From Flavobacteriales bacterium (lineage in GTDB: Bacteria; Bacteroidota; Bacteroidia; Flavobacteriales_F; PHOS-HE28): a stretch of 64,000 nt of DNA. The stretch lies in assembly GCA_016721005.1 (NCBI GenBank), contig JADKJM010000016.1, forward strand, positions 620,001 through 684,000. Direction: 5' to 3'. The translations under genes and the position numbers were made by a program. The notes under the pieces were generated by a model that was not told where the DNA came from, ran no database searches, and was given only the letters and a program-made list of their open reading frames with translations. Shown here in pieces: positions 52,001-61,181 of this stretch (the stretch's first letter is position 1; each line of letters opens with the position of its first letter).

Positions 52001-53402
52001 TGCGCGCTTGCGCCCGGTGCTGGCAACAGCGGCGGTTGCATCGCTCGGTTTCCTTCCCATGGCGATCAGCACCAGCGAGGGCAGCGAGGTGCAACGTCCC
52101 TTGGCCACTGTGGTGATCGGTGGCTTGATCAGCAGCACGCTGCTCACCTTGGTGGTACTGCCGGTGCTCTACTACATGGTCTTCACGCGGCGGAAGAGAT
52201 CGAACAGCATCGCGCCCGCGATCATCGCTGTTCCATTGCTGCTCCTCGCATCGACTTCGTTCGCGCAAACGCCCACCACCACCACCTTGGACCAAGCCGT
52301 GCGGATGGCCTTGCGCGATCATCCCGTAATGAACGCGGCGGACCTTTCCGTGGAACAACAACTCGCATTGCAGAAGACAGCGCTGGGGCTCACGCCGCTC
52401 AGCGCCACGTACAACGGTGGCCAGATCAACAGCTCGCTCAATGACGCCAACATCCAAGTGGTGCAGGGCTTCGACTTCCCGACGGTGATCGCACGGCGCT
52501 CCCAACTGTTGAAGGAGAACACGGCGCTGGCGGAAAGTCAGCGCGCGTTGACCTCTGCGGAATTGAAACAGCGCGTAAGCCAGGCCTACATGCAACTGGC
52601 CTACGGCAACCAACTGGTGGAACTGCTGCACGCACTGGACAGCACGTACAGCGACTTCGCAGCGAACGCGCAGCGCAAGTTCGATGTCGGCGCGAGCGGT
52701 CGGTTGGAACGCGATGCGGCAACCGCGCAACGCGATCGCATCCGCTTGGAATGGGCGCGTTCCGTGACGAACCGCAACCAGTACCAGACGGAACTGCAAC
52801 GATGGCTCGGCAGCGACACGCTGGTATCGCCGGAGAGCACGGCATTGAACACGTCGATCCAATTGGAAACCAACGATGCCATGATCGCGCAAGGCCCGCT
52901 GTTGCGCTATGCCCAGCAGCAAACCGAAGTGGCGCAGGCGCAATGGAGGATGGACCGCAGCCAATGGGCGCCTTCACTGCAAGCGGGCGGATTCTACCAG
53001 ACGCTGGACCATGTTTCGCCGTTCTGGGGCTACCAGATCGGCCTGGGCATCCCCTTGCCCGGCGGCGGACAGGGCGCGCGCACCAAGGCATCCCGTTTAG
53101 GCACCGAGATCGCGACGCAGCAGTTGGAGAACACGCAACGGACGGTACACAGCGCGTTCACCCAGGCCAGCACGCAACTGCAACAGCTGGATCAACTCGT
53201 GAAGTACTACGAGACGCAAGGCGAAGCGCTCGCCACTTCATTGCACACCAGTGCGCAGCGCAGCTACGACAGCGGCGACATCGACTACGTGGCCTACATC
53301 CAGGGGCTGGACCAGTCGTATCGCATCCGCACCGAGCACCTCACCGCCCTGCTCGATCGCGCGAACGCGCTCTTCCAACTCCGGGCCCTGCTCGGTCAAT
53401 AA
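49092..53402 (+). CDS. Heavy-metal RND pump (CzcA/CusA family) fused to a TolC-like domain
   Basis: The 1436-residue protein is a fusion. Residues 1 to about 1035 are a complete HME-RND pump: TM1 at 10-30, porter domains, 'MGALDFGLVVDGAVIIVES' in TM4, and TM12 ending 'LPVLYYMVFTRRKRS'. From about 1040 a second signal-like helix ('IIAVPLLLLASTSFAQ') leads into a TolC-family duct (about 1055-1436). Such fusions are known in Bacteroidota and place pump and outer-membrane duct in one polypeptide. The substrate is a divalent or monovalent metal (Co/Zn/Cd or Cu/Ag), not resolvable here. The adaptor gene follows 9 nt later. Confidence 0.93.
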   Translation: MIDRIIHFSVTNKLITGLGLLLFIAWGAYSFTHLSIDALPDVTNNQVLVNTVAPNLATQEVEQFITFPLELAFKNIPDLVELRSISRSGLSVITIVFKDEVPVHIARQLVAERITLAQANIPIGFGTPQLAPPTTGLGEIYQYTLAVDSAHRDQYSAMDLRSIQDWIVRRQVLGVPGVVDVSSFGGFLKQYEVSVDPARLQGMRLSLLDVYNALASNNENTGGSYIEKGPNLYFIRGEGLVTSLKDIEDIVITTRSGSPVRIRDVGEARLGFAPRYGAMTRNGQGETVGAVVLMQKGANAMQVTKAVKERMASVAASLPEGVHIDPFVDRTKLVTKTITTVGENLLLGALIVVLVLVLLLGNWRAGLLVASVIPLSMLFAVGMMVQFGISANLMSMGALDFGLVVDGAVIIVESLLFALHARHANKVLDQPNMDSEVIASSGPIMRGAVFGQLIILVVYFPILSLIGVEGKMFRPMAMTVSFAIVGALLLSLTYVPLMASLFLSKRVASEEGFAERLIHRMHKWYTPRLEKLLHRRVLVIGVALALLAAALFTFTRLGGEFIPELDEGDFATNYTIRQGSSLSQTVAVGTQLEKILLRDFPEVREVVSKIGTAEVPTDPMPIESADVIIVLKDPKEWPEHLTKEELADRMNEKMSAIPGVNLSFEQPIQMRFNELIAGVKSDIAVKIYGDDLELLYAKATAAAAMMRGVHGAVDVKVEQVVGMPQLVVRYDRERIAQFGISIADANRILNTALAGGKAGVVYEGERRYDLVVRLADHRDADVEKVRNIMVPLPNGTQLPLGQLASVAFESAPAQVSRDNGERRIVIEANVRGRDIKSVAEEIQRRLDADLPLPAGYTIAMGGTFKTLQEASARLSIAVPIALLLILIMLYLTFRSMKESLIIFSAIPLAAIGGVFALSLRDLNFSISAGIGFIALFGVAVLNGIVLISYFNRLEQEGETDVVQRILKGTAARLRPVLATAAVASLGFLPMAISTSEGSEVQRPLATVVIGGLISSTLLTLVVLPVLYYMVFTRRKRSNSIAPAIIAVPLLLLASTSFAQTPTTTTLDQAVRMALRDHPVMNAADLSVEQQLALQKTALGLTPLSATYNGGQINSSLNDANIQVVQGFDFPTVIARRSQLLKENTALAESQRALTSAELKQRVSQAYMQLAYGNQLVELLHALDSTYSDFAANAQRKFDVGASGRLERDAATAQRDRIRLEWARSVTNRNQYQTELQRWLGSDTLVSPESTALNTSIQLETNDAMIAQGPLLRYAQQQTEVAQAQWRMDRSQWAPSLQAGGFYQTLDHVSPFWGYQIGLGIPLPGGGQGARTKASRLGTEIATQQLENTQRTVHSAFTQASTQLQQLDQLVKYYETQGEALATSLHTSAQRSYDSGDIDYVAYIQGLDQSYRIRTEHLTALLDRANALFQLRALLGQ

Positions 53403-53411
53403 CGAACGGAC

Positions 53412-54605
53412 ATGAGAACTCATTTTCAATTGAACCACACGATGTCACGCATCACGCTCCCCTTCCTTCTCACCCTCGTCGTCGCGATCATCACTTCGTG
53501 TGGCGATGCACCGGTGACCCGGGATGCGCAGACCGACGAACACGGCGCCGCGCACGGTCCGGAGGTCACCCTCACCGCCGAACAGGTCAAGGCCATCGGG
53601 CTGGTCTTCGGATCGCCCACGCAACAGAACCTCAGCACCGGGCTGAAAGCGAACGGACGCCTGGTGCTTCCTCCGCAGAACATGGCCGACGTGAGCGTGC
53701 TCATGGGCGGATTGGTGAAACAGGTGATGGTACAGGAAGGCGAGGCTATTTCGCAAGGGCAAACGCTGGCGCTGCTGGAGAACCTCGATTTCCTGCAACT
53801 CCAACAGGACTATCTCGCCACCAAGGCTACGCTCACCTTGCAGCGCGCCGAGTGGGAGCGGCAGCAAGCCCTGGCCACCGATAAGATCAACGCCACCCGC
53901 ACCTTGCAACAAGCGCAGGCCGATCTGGATGGCACCGAAGCGCGCTACAGCACCATGGAACAAAAGCTCCGGCTCTTCGGCACGGATCCCGCGAAGCTCA
54001 CGCCTGCGAACATCCGCTCCGCGTATCCGGTGCAAGCACCCATCGGCGGTTTCATCAAACGCATCACGGTGAACACCGGGCAATACGCCGATCCGAACAA
54101 GGCGCTCTTCAGCATCGTGGACAACCGGTACCTGCACGTGGACCTCACCGTCTTCGAGCAGGACGTGCATAAGGTGAAGGAAGGCCAGCGTGTGACCATC
54201 AGCGACGCGCACGACCCCGGCGTGCTGCACTCCGCCACCATCTTCGGCGTGAACCGCGCATTCGAGAACGATCAGCAGGCCGTGCTGGTCCACGCGCGCA
54301 TCACCGATAAGACCCACGACCTGTTACCCGGCATGTTCGTGCAAGCCATCATCGCGATCGACAGCACCGCCGCGCTATCCCTGCCCAACGAAGCGATCGT
54401 GAACAACGGCGACGATCACTTCATCTATGTGGAGCATCAACCCAATGTCTTCGCACAACTGCAGGTGCGCATCGGCACCAGCGAGCTGGGCTTTACCGAG
54501 ATCATCCCTATGTCGCCGCTTGCTGCGGACGCTAGGGTGGTGGTGAAGGGGGCGTACTACCTGTTGAGCGAACTCACCAAAGGAACCGGGGAGCACGACC
54601 ATTGA
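53412..54605 (+). CDS. Metal efflux periplasmic adaptor lipoprotein (CusB/CzcB-like)
   Basis: The protein has up to 397 residues. A second ATG at 53442 gives the cleaner lipoprotein signal (MSRITLPFLLTLVVAIITSC) and may be the true start. After it come a short acidic/His stretch ('DEHGAAHGPEVTL') and the adaptor core: 'GLKANGRLVLPPQNMADVSVLMGGLVKQVMVQEGEAISQGQTLALLENLDFLQLQQDYL', then the hairpin and barrel, ending 'GAYYLLSELTKGTGEHDH'. The His-containing tail fits metal binding. It couples the RND pump to the duct in the periplasm. Confidence 0.9.
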   Translation: MRTHFQLNHTMSRITLPFLLTLVVAIITSCGDAPVTRDAQTDEHGAAHGPEVTLTAEQVKAIGLVFGSPTQQNLSTGLKANGRLVLPPQNMADVSVLMGGLVKQVMVQEGEAISQGQTLALLENLDFLQLQQDYLATKATLTLQRAEWERQQALATDKINATRTLQQAQADLDGTEARYSTMEQKLRLFGTDPAKLTPANIRSAYPVQAPIGGFIKRITVNTGQYADPNKALFSIVDNRYLHVDLTVFEQDVHKVKEGQRVTISDAHDPGVLHSATIFGVNRAFENDQQAVLVHARITDKTHDLLPGMFVQAIIAIDSTAALSLPNEAIVNNGDDHFIYVEHQPNVFAQLQVRIGTSELGFTEIIPMSPLAADARVVVKGAYYLLSELTKGTGEHDH

Positions 54606-54606
54606 A

Positions 54607-55815
54607 GTGTCGAGGTCCATACGTTTACCGTGTTTGAAAGCCATCAACCGCACCGTTTGGATCCTCTCGCTCATCAGCCTGTTCACGGACATGGCGAGCG
54701 AGATGCTCTATCCGGTGATGCCGATCTATTTGAAGAGCATCGGCTTCGGTGTGCTGCTGATCGGTGTGTTGGAAGGCGTTGCTGAAGCTGCTGCTGGCCT
54801 GAGCAAAGGCTACTTCGGGATGCGGAGTGATGTGATGGGACGCCGCGCACCCTTCGTCCAATTCGGCTACGCGCTCAGTGCGTTGAGCAAGCCGATGATG
54901 GCGCTGTTCGTCGCGCCGCTGTGGATCTTCTTCGCGCGCACCATCGACCGTTTGGGCAAGGGCATTCGCACCGGTGCGCGCGACGCCATGCTCAGCGACG
55001 AGGCCACTCCGGCCACCAAGGGCCGTGTATTCGGACTTCACCGTGGCATGGACACGCTCGGTGCGGTGATCGGTCCGGTGCTGGCGCTACTCTATCTGTG
55101 GGCACGCCCGGGGGATTACGTGCCGCTGTTCTTCATCGCATTCGGGCCGGGTGTGCTGGCGATCGCGCTCAGCTTCTTGTTGAAGGACAAGCCCGGGATC
55201 AAGACCACCTCCAACCGACCCGTGCCTTTCTCGGCGACCTTCTCCTACTGGAAGCACAGCACACCCGTGTACCGTCGTCTTAGCATCGGCTTGTTGCTCT
55301 TCGCGTTGTTCAACAGCAGCGATGTGTTCCTCCTGCTCCAAGCGAAGAACGCCGGACTGAGCGATACGGCCACGATCGGCGTTTACATCTTCTACAACCT
55401 CGTTTACGCACTCGCGGCGTATCCTTTGGGCGTGCTCGCCGATCGCATCGGACTGAAACGCGTGCTCATCTCCGGCCTCGGGCTCTTTGCAGTGGTGTAC
55501 TTCGGAATGGTGTGCGTGAATTCGCTGTGGGCCATGGCCTCGCTGTTCTTCCTCTATGGCGTGTATGCCGCGGCCACCGAAGGCATCGGAAAGGCATGGA
55601 TCAGCAATGTGGTGCCACGATCGGAAACGGCCACTGCCATCGGCACCTATGCGGGGTTCAACAGCATTTGCGCCTTGGTGGCGAGCTCGTTCGCCGGGTT
55701 GCTTTGGTACACCTTCGGTCCTGAAGTCACCTTCGCGGTCACCGCGTGCAGCACCTTGGTCGTGATGGTCTACCTCGGGTTCGCAACCTCGAGCAGTGCA
55801 CCACAGGCATCATGA
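54607..55815 (+). CDS. MFS transporter
   Basis: The 402-residue major facilitator has 12 predicted helices. The A-motif-like loop after helix 2 reads 'GYFGMRSDVMGRRAPFV', and a second half-signature is 'PLGVLADRIGLKRVLISG'. 'RTIDRLGKGIRTGARDAMLSDEA' is typical of the group seen next to metal resistance genes in Bacteroidota. The GTG at 54607 follows the adaptor stop by one base and is the only plausible early start. It probably exports or imports a small solute or metal complex as part of the same operon. Confidence 0.88.
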   Translation: MSRSIRLPCLKAINRTVWILSLISLFTDMASEMLYPVMPIYLKSIGFGVLLIGVLEGVAEAAAGLSKGYFGMRSDVMGRRAPFVQFGYALSALSKPMMALFVAPLWIFFARTIDRLGKGIRTGARDAMLSDEATPATKGRVFGLHRGMDTLGAVIGPVLALLYLWARPGDYVPLFFIAFGPGVLAIALSFLLKDKPGIKTTSNRPVPFSATFSYWKHSTPVYRRLSIGLLLFALFNSSDVFLLLQAKNAGLSDTATIGVYIFYNLVYALAAYPLGVLADRIGLKRVLISGLGLFAVVYFGMVCVNSLWAMASLFFLYGVYAAATEGIGKAWISNVVPRSETATAIGTYAGFNSICALVASSFAGLLWYTFGPEVTFAVTACSTLVVMVYLGFATSSSAPQAS

Positions 55816-55856
55816 TCCATCGCCTTCTCCGAACCTCGAACCTGTAGCTGATCCGA

Positions 55857-58097
55857 TCAGTGACCCTCGGATCCCACGTGCTTGTCCAGCGCCAAAGAGA
55901 TCCCGAAATAGAATCCTCTGCCGGGATCGGGGATGCCCATGGTCTTGAAGCGCGAGAGGTGATCGATGAATATCTCGTTCAAAAGATTCTTCACGCCTGC
56001 TGATAGTTCGATAGGCTTCCCCTTCGTGGCGATGGCCACATCGATCCCAATGTGTACCAGATGATACGCCGACGTTGATGATTCATTCGGCGCCGTCCGA
56101 TCCTGCGCGAACTTGTGGATGTGTTGGATGAACACATCCTTGATCCTGATCGCGCCTTGGCGAGCGAACTCCGCCTTCAATGTGGTGTTCACCTTCGCGG
56201 AAGGGATCAATGGCAATGGCACATCGTGGCTGTCCTGCGCGTGTACCCATGAGACATTGGACCCGATGTGCAACCAGTGGATCCCATGCGGGTGATAGTG
56301 GATCCCTGCTTCACCACCGAACAGGACAGCGTTGGTTGCTTCATACCGGAAGGCCGGGAAACCATCGGTCTCCGATCCGGTCGGCGACAGGTATATGAAG
56401 TTCCGGATCACACTGTAATACGGATTGATCGAAAACCCGAAGTGCTCATCCTGGTAGTCCACGCTCACATCGCCTTGCGTGGCATTCTCGCTTTCGAGCA
56501 ACGCATCGCCTACTTCGAACCGCGATGCGCCATCATGCACACCATTGGACAATAGCTCCGAGCTGTTCGGCGCCCTGAAACCGGATGACAGACCTGCCCT
56601 GAACACGGCTTTCTCCTTCCGGTAGGCCACTCCAGCTGAATAGTTCAAACTGGAGAATGAGCGATACAAGCCCGGTGAAGTGATCTCCGGTGTGGTGAAC
56701 TCCTTGGCATCGATCGAACGATGGTCGACCCTGACCCCTCCTTGCACTTGCAGCTTTTCCAGATCGACGTTGATCATGGAGAAGACGCCGAGATCCTGTG
56801 TCACGGCATCCGGGATCAGGATCTCCGGTCCACTATTCCGGTTCGACTGGTGCATGCCTTGTGAACCCACCACGACCTTCACCTTCCTACTGATCTCCGG
56901 CGAATACCACTTGAGGTTGTACGTAAGCGTGCCGAGGTCAAGGTCGAGTTGCGGCTGGTCCTTGACCTGTTCGAATTCCTTGCGACGGTTCTCCATGTAG
57001 CCGAGGATCAAGCTCACCTTCGATCGGCCTGTGAAGAGGATGTTCTCGAAGCTCAACGCATGGTTGCCGATGGTCTGGAAGGGGAGCGCCGTACTCCGGT
57101 CGGTAGGCGATCCGTACAAGGCGGTATCGGTGATCCCGAAATTGTTCTGCAGATAGCTGTACCGCAGGTTGCTGATCCAGTTCTTACGATCGAAACCGAT
57201 GCTGGCCTTGAAGTTCTTCTCATCGAAGCGCGTGTTCAACACACGCTCTCCGTTCGGCACTTGGTAGTCGGCGTTGGAACTGTACCCGCCGAAGAGATTC
57301 AACTTGAACCGTCCACGATGAAGTTTCACCGCGCCGGAATTGTAGGTGCCAAGCGAGTTGAACAGAAAGCGCGAGGCGACCTTGGTCTCGATGGCGTCAT
57401 GCGCCGCGTATCGTTCATCCACGAAATAGAGCACACCACCCAACGCGTCCGATCCGTACAGCACCGACGCCGGGCCTTTGATCACCTCCACGCTTTCGAT
57501 GCCCACATCGCCCACGCCCAACCCGTGCTCCGCGCCCCATTGCTGGTTCTCGATCCGGATGCCCTGTGCATAGGTCACGATCCTGTTGCCGCTCAATCCC
57601 CTGATCACGGGTTTGCCGATCCCGGCTCCCGTGCTGTTTTGTTCCACCCCTGCGATGTTGGTGAGCGCTTCCGCCAATGATGCGGTGGGAACCTGCTGGA
57701 GGTCCCCGATCTTCCGTTGCGCCACGTTCGCCACGTTTTCGCGCTGAAGCTTGCCGAGCGGCACGGAGACCACCACTTCCTTCAGGTCGAGGTGGCTTTG
57801 CTCCATGACGAATTGCCCTTCGGTGCTATCCGATAGATCAAGCGCCAGGGTCAAGGTCCTGTACCCGATGAAGGACAATTGGATGTGGACCACCTTGCGC
57901 GGTGCATGTTCGATGACGAACATTCCATCCTTGTTCGTGGTCGTCCCCGTTTCCAACTCGACCAGGAAAACGTTCACGCCGGGGATCGTCGCCTTCGTTG
58001 CCTTGTCCAACACGGTGCCGGTGAAGGATTGAGCGATGCCTGATAGTGAGAGGCAAACGCACATGCACAATAACGGGATCCTATCTCTCGATCTCAT
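55857..58097 (-). CDS. TonB-dependent outer-membrane receptor
   Basis: The 746-residue receptor has a signal peptide (MRSRDRIPLLCMCVCLSLSGIAQ) and a CarboxypepD_reg-like N-terminal domain ('GTVLDKATKATIPGVNVFLVELETGTTTNKDGMF'). The plug ('VASVPLGKLQRENVANVAQ'-like TonB region, 'GVGIESVEVIKGPASVLYGSDALGGVLYF') and a 22-strand barrel ending 'GFYFGISLALDKHVG' follow. 'ENQQWGAEHG' in the plug resembles the His-bearing segment of ZnuD-type metal receptors, so zinc or another metal complex is a possible cargo; this is inference supported by the neighbouring metal efflux genes. A GATCTTTG box lies 7 nt upstream. Confidence 0.88.
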   Translation of the reverse strand: MRSRDRIPLLCMCVCLSLSGIAQSFTGTVLDKATKATIPGVNVFLVELETGTTTNKDGMFVIEHAPRKVVHIQLSFIGYRTLTLALDLSDSTEGQFVMEQSHLDLKEVVVSVPLGKLQRENVANVAQRKIGDLQQVPTASLAEALTNIAGVEQNSTGAGIGKPVIRGLSGNRIVTYAQGIRIENQQWGAEHGLGVGDVGIESVEVIKGPASVLYGSDALGGVLYFVDERYAAHDAIETKVASRFLFNSLGTYNSGAVKLHRGRFKLNLFGGYSSNADYQVPNGERVLNTRFDEKNFKASIGFDRKNWISNLRYSYLQNNFGITDTALYGSPTDRSTALPFQTIGNHALSFENILFTGRSKVSLILGYMENRRKEFEQVKDQPQLDLDLGTLTYNLKWYSPEISRKVKVVVGSQGMHQSNRNSGPEILIPDAVTQDLGVFSMINVDLEKLQVQGGVRVDHRSIDAKEFTTPEITSPGLYRSFSSLNYSAGVAYRKEKAVFRAGLSSGFRAPNSSELLSNGVHDGASRFEVGDALLESENATQGDVSVDYQDEHFGFSINPYYSVIRNFIYLSPTGSETDGFPAFRYEATNAVLFGGEAGIHYHPHGIHWLHIGSNVSWVHAQDSHDVPLPLIPSAKVNTTLKAEFARQGAIRIKDVFIQHIHKFAQDRTAPNESSTSAYHLVHIGIDVAIATKGKPIELSAGVKNLLNEIFIDHLSRFKTMGIPDPGRGFYFGISLALDKHVGSEGH

Positions 58098-58284
58098 CCG
58101 GCGGCAAAGATCATCCCGGAAGAAAGCCGATGTGGATAAGACGTTCCATTTCGCACATGAAGAAGATCGCAAATGTCTGTTACAGGCGGCGATGGGGACG
58201 GTTGTCCGGCGCAGTGCCCGCGGAGGTATAAGCTAATTTCGGCGTCGATCGCATCGTGCTTTGCGGATGTGATGGACCCGCTCC

Positions 58285-59469
58285 ATGATCCACAACTCCG
58301 CCCGAACGCCGGCGATCCGCCTCAGCCTTCACGATTCCATCCACATGATCCACCGCGAGGATTGGAGACATCTAACGGTTGATGCTTCGCCCTACTTGCA
58401 GTACGACCACCTGTTGGCCCTGGAGGATGCCATGTCCGCCACGATGGAGTTCCGCTATGTGATCTACTACTGCGAGGAGAACCTACCGATGGGTGTGGCG
58501 TATTTCCAGGTCGTGGATGTGGAGGATCAAGGCAGCAGATTCCAGAAGAAGGTGTGCCGTTTGGGAAAGGGGATCGGCAAGAGGGTCATCAAGGACATGA
58601 AGGTGCGCACACTGGTGAGCGGGAACGTGTTCCACGGCGGCGATCTGGGATCGTACTTCACCAAGGACATTCCGGCTGTGGACCGGCTAAGGATCGTGGA
58701 GGACACCATGTGCAAATTGGACAAGGGTGGATACTGTGCGCGCACGGCCTCCATTCTTCTGTTCAAGGAGTTCGGAGAGGACCTGAGCGGTGCGACCGAC
58801 TACTTGATCCAACGCAAGTACCACCCGCTAACAATGGACGCGGATATGGTGATCGACCTCGATCCAAGCTGGAAGGGACCGGACGATTACCAGGAAGCGC
58901 TCACCTCCAAGGCACGCACACGCATCCGTTCGATCCGTGATCGTTCGGCCGCGCTGAAGGTGCGGATCATGAAGCCCGATGAGATCCGCGATGCCTCTCC
59001 GCGCATACAGCACCTGTTCGAGCAGGTCCTCGATCGATCCACCTTCGTTCACGGTCGTTTGAACATGGCGGTATTCGCACCGTGGGTCGAGTTGCACAAG
59101 GATCGACTGCCGTTCCGAGGGTACTTTCTCAATGACGAACTGGTCGGTTTCAGCACGGCTTTCATCCTCGGGAATGAACTGGATGTACAGTTCGTCGGCA
59201 TTGACTACGCGCACAACGTGGAGCACGCGATCTACCAACGCATGTTGGTGGACCTGCTCGACTCGGGGATCCTTGGCCGCTTGAAGCGCATCAACTTCGG
59301 GCGCACGGCGGAGCAGGCGAAGAGCAACCTCGGTGCGCAGCCGATGGACCTGCGATTCTTTGTGAAGCACCGCAGCACATTGGCGAACAAGTTGATCGGG
59401 CCTTTCCTCCGCTCGGTGAAGCCCGGCGCATTCGAACAGCGTTCACCATTCAAGAAGGTCCACGCCTGA
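58285..59469 (+). CDS. GNAT-fold FemAB-like / peptidogalycan biosynthesis-type protein
   Basis: The 394-residue soluble protein looks like a FemAB/GNAT-type acyltransferase: 'MATMEFRYVIYY'-like strands, 'KGGYCARTASILLFKEF', then 'SKARTRIRSIRDRSAALKVRIMKPDEI', 'FLNDELVGFSTAFILGNELDVQFVGIDY' and 'INFGRTAEQAKSNLGAQPMDLRFFVKHR'. The closing block is typical of PF04339-like proteins. The acyl donor and acceptor are unknown. It overlaps the next gene by one base (TGATG). There is no signal peptide. It faces the TonB receptor gene across a 187-bp divergent promoter region. Confidence 0.65.
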   Translation: MIHNSARTPAIRLSLHDSIHMIHREDWRHLTVDASPYLQYDHLLALEDAMSATMEFRYVIYYCEENLPMGVAYFQVVDVEDQGSRFQKKVCRLGKGIGKRVIKDMKVRTLVSGNVFHGGDLGSYFTKDIPAVDRLRIVEDTMCKLDKGGYCARTASILLFKEFGEDLSGATDYLIQRKYHPLTMDADMVIDLDPSWKGPDDYQEALTSKARTRIRSIRDRSAALKVRIMKPDEIRDASPRIQHLFEQVLDRSTFVHGRLNMAVFAPWVELHKDRLPFRGYFLNDELVGFSTAFILGNELDVQFVGIDYAHNVEHAIYQRMLVDLLDSGILGRLKRINFGRTAEQAKSNLGAQPMDLRFFVKHRSTLANKLIGPFLRSVKPGAFEQRSPFKKVHA

Positions 59470-60614
59470 TGGACTCACTGACGCAGATCGTCCTCGGCGC
59501 GGCCGTGGGCGAACTCGTGCTCGGCCGGAAGGTCGGCAACAAGGCCATCCTCTGGGGCGCCATCGCGGGTACCATTCCTGATCTGGATGTGCTCTGCCGC
59601 ACGTTCTTCGACGACCTCCGCGCGAACGAACTCCATCGCGGCGTCACGCATTCCATCCTCTTCAGCCTGATGATGGCGCCGATCCTCGGGCACTGGATCA
59701 AACGACATCAAGCTTCACTCCTCGCGGTCTTCACGGCGCTCGTCGCACTCGTTTTCGTTTTCGGTGCAGGCACTGGCATGGCACAGCTCATCATCGGCGT
59801 GGTCGCGCTCGGTATCATCGCACTGATCCTCTGGAAGGTGAAAGGAACGGACACCGCCACTCCGAAGGAATGGAGCTGGTTGTTCTGGTGGACCTTGGTC
59901 ACGCATCCCTTGCTGGATTGTCACACCACATGGGGCACGCAACTGTTCTGGCCCTTCACCATGAAGGTGGCCTACAACAATGTCTTCGTGGTGGACCCGG
60001 GGTATACCGTGCCCCTTCTGGTCTGCGTCGCGATCGCCTTGTTCCTGAAGCGCACTTCCACACGCAGGCGCTGGATCAATGGTCTAGGTCTTGTACTGAG
60101 CAGCGCTTACATGATGCTTACGATCGTGTGCAAGTACATCGCACACGAACGGATCACCGCATCGCTGCACCGGCAAGGCATCACCTACTCCTCGCTGTCC
60201 ACGCGCCCCACACCATTCAACTGTATTCTTTGGTCCGCTACGGCCGACAGCGGTGATCACTATGACCTCGCGTACTATTCACTCCTCGACTCGGAGCCCG
60301 AAGTCGAATTCGTGCGCTTCCCGACGAACCGCGAACTACTGGGTCGTTGGGCCGATGACGAGCACGTTCATCGGCTGATCCGATTGAGTGCTGACAACTA
60401 CGTGATCCAGAAGCGCAACGACACCTTGGTGTTCTGCGACCTTCGCTTCGGGCAGATCGGGGAACCCGATCCGGACAAACCGTTCATCTTCTCCTACAAG
60501 CTGATCCCCGTCGGTGATGAACTACGTGTGGTGCTGATCCCGCCACCCACTTTGGATGGGGAGAAATTCAGTACGCTCACCGCAGAACTATGGGCGCGCG
60601 TGAAGGGGGAGTGA
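59469..60614 (+). CDS. YdjM/LexA-regulated type membrane metal-dependent hydrolase
   Basis: The 381-residue protein has an N-terminal YdjM/DUF457-type domain: 'MDSLTQIVLGAAVGELVLGRKVGNKAILWGAIAGTIPDLDVL' and 'HRGVTHSILFSLMMAP', with Asp/His residues suggestive of a metal site, plus about six helices to residue 220. A soluble C-terminal domain of ~150 residues follows. Family members are called inner-membrane metal-dependent hydrolases, but the reaction is not known. Its ATG overlaps the preceding stop (TGATG). It is convergent with the DUF1761 gene (13-bp gap). Confidence 0.82.
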   Translation: MDSLTQIVLGAAVGELVLGRKVGNKAILWGAIAGTIPDLDVLCRTFFDDLRANELHRGVTHSILFSLMMAPILGHWIKRHQASLLAVFTALVALVFVFGAGTGMAQLIIGVVALGIIALILWKVKGTDTATPKEWSWLFWWTLVTHPLLDCHTTWGTQLFWPFTMKVAYNNVFVVDPGYTVPLLVCVAIALFLKRTSTRRRWINGLGLVLSSAYMMLTIVCKYIAHERITASLHRQGITYSSLSTRPTPFNCILWSATADSGDHYDLAYYSLLDSEPEVEFVRFPTNRELLGRWADDEHVHRLIRLSADNYVIQKRNDTLVFCDLRFGQIGEPDPDKPFIFSYKLIPVGDELRVVLIPPPTLDGEKFSTLTAELWARVKGE

Positions 60615-60627
60615 TCGCTCCTTCAGC

Positions 60628-61131
60628 CTAGCTCCACTGGGCCAACACCATGAACATGAGGGTCATGGTCACGGCCCAGTAACCCCAGTTGATCATCATG
60701 TACTTGAACGACTTCCGCTCGAAGAGCGCGTTCGTCACCATCACCGGAAGCAGGATCACGACGGACATGATGGTCCCGTGCGCGAGACCGTGGGTCCATG
60801 AGTGGTAGCGCTCGCCGTACCCATCAATGTACCCCTTGAGTTCTGCTCCGAATGCGGTGGTCGGGTCGATCCCCATGCCGTGCTCCGGCACGGAACGGAA
60901 GAACGCCTGGAACGCGTTCCAGTGGTTCGCGAAGAAGGGATAGGCGAACGAGAACAGGAGCGCCATCACGAAGCTCACGCCGAAGACCAGCGGCATGTTC
61001 GTGCTTTTGGCCTTCTCCTCGGTCATTCCGGAAGCGGTCATCCACGCTTTACCGAAGACCTTCGGGTTGTACCAGATGAAACCCATGACCATGGGGATCA
61101 GTGTAGCGGCGATCTGTATGGGCCAGTTCAT
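60628..61131 (-). CDS. DUF1761 membrane protein
   Basis: A 167-residue membrane protein with four helices: 'IQIAATLIPMVMGFIWYNPKVFGKAWM', 'MPLVFGVSFVMALLFSFAYPFF', 'HGLAHGTIMSVVILLPVMVTNALFE' and 'WGYWAVTMTLMFMVLAQW'. The opening 'GFIWYNPKVFGKAWM' is characteristic of DUF1761, whose function is unknown. Start 61131 fits the family; an exact TACATTTG box lies 26 nt upstream at 61158-61165. Confidence 0.85.
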   Translation of the reverse strand: MNWPIQIAATLIPMVMGFIWYNPKVFGKAWMTASGMTEEKAKSTNMPLVFGVSFVMALLFSFAYPFFANHWNAFQAFFRSVPEHGMGIDPTTAFGAELKGYIDGYGERYHSWTHGLAHGTIMSVVILLPVMVTNALFERKSFKYMMINWGYWAVTMTLMFMVLAQWS

Positions 61132-61157
61132 TTCTGTGGATCGTTCAGGGTGTTGGT

Positions 61158-61165
61158 CAAATGTA
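61158..61165 (-). promoter_or_regulatory. -7 type promoter box TACATTTG before the DUF1761 gene
   Basis: Exact TAnnTTTG match on the minus strand. A TTG lies about 23 bp further upstream, close to but longer than the usual -33 spacing. Transcription would start ~20 nt before the ATG. Confidence 0.5.
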
Positions 61166-61181
61166 GTTTCCGGAAAATGGA

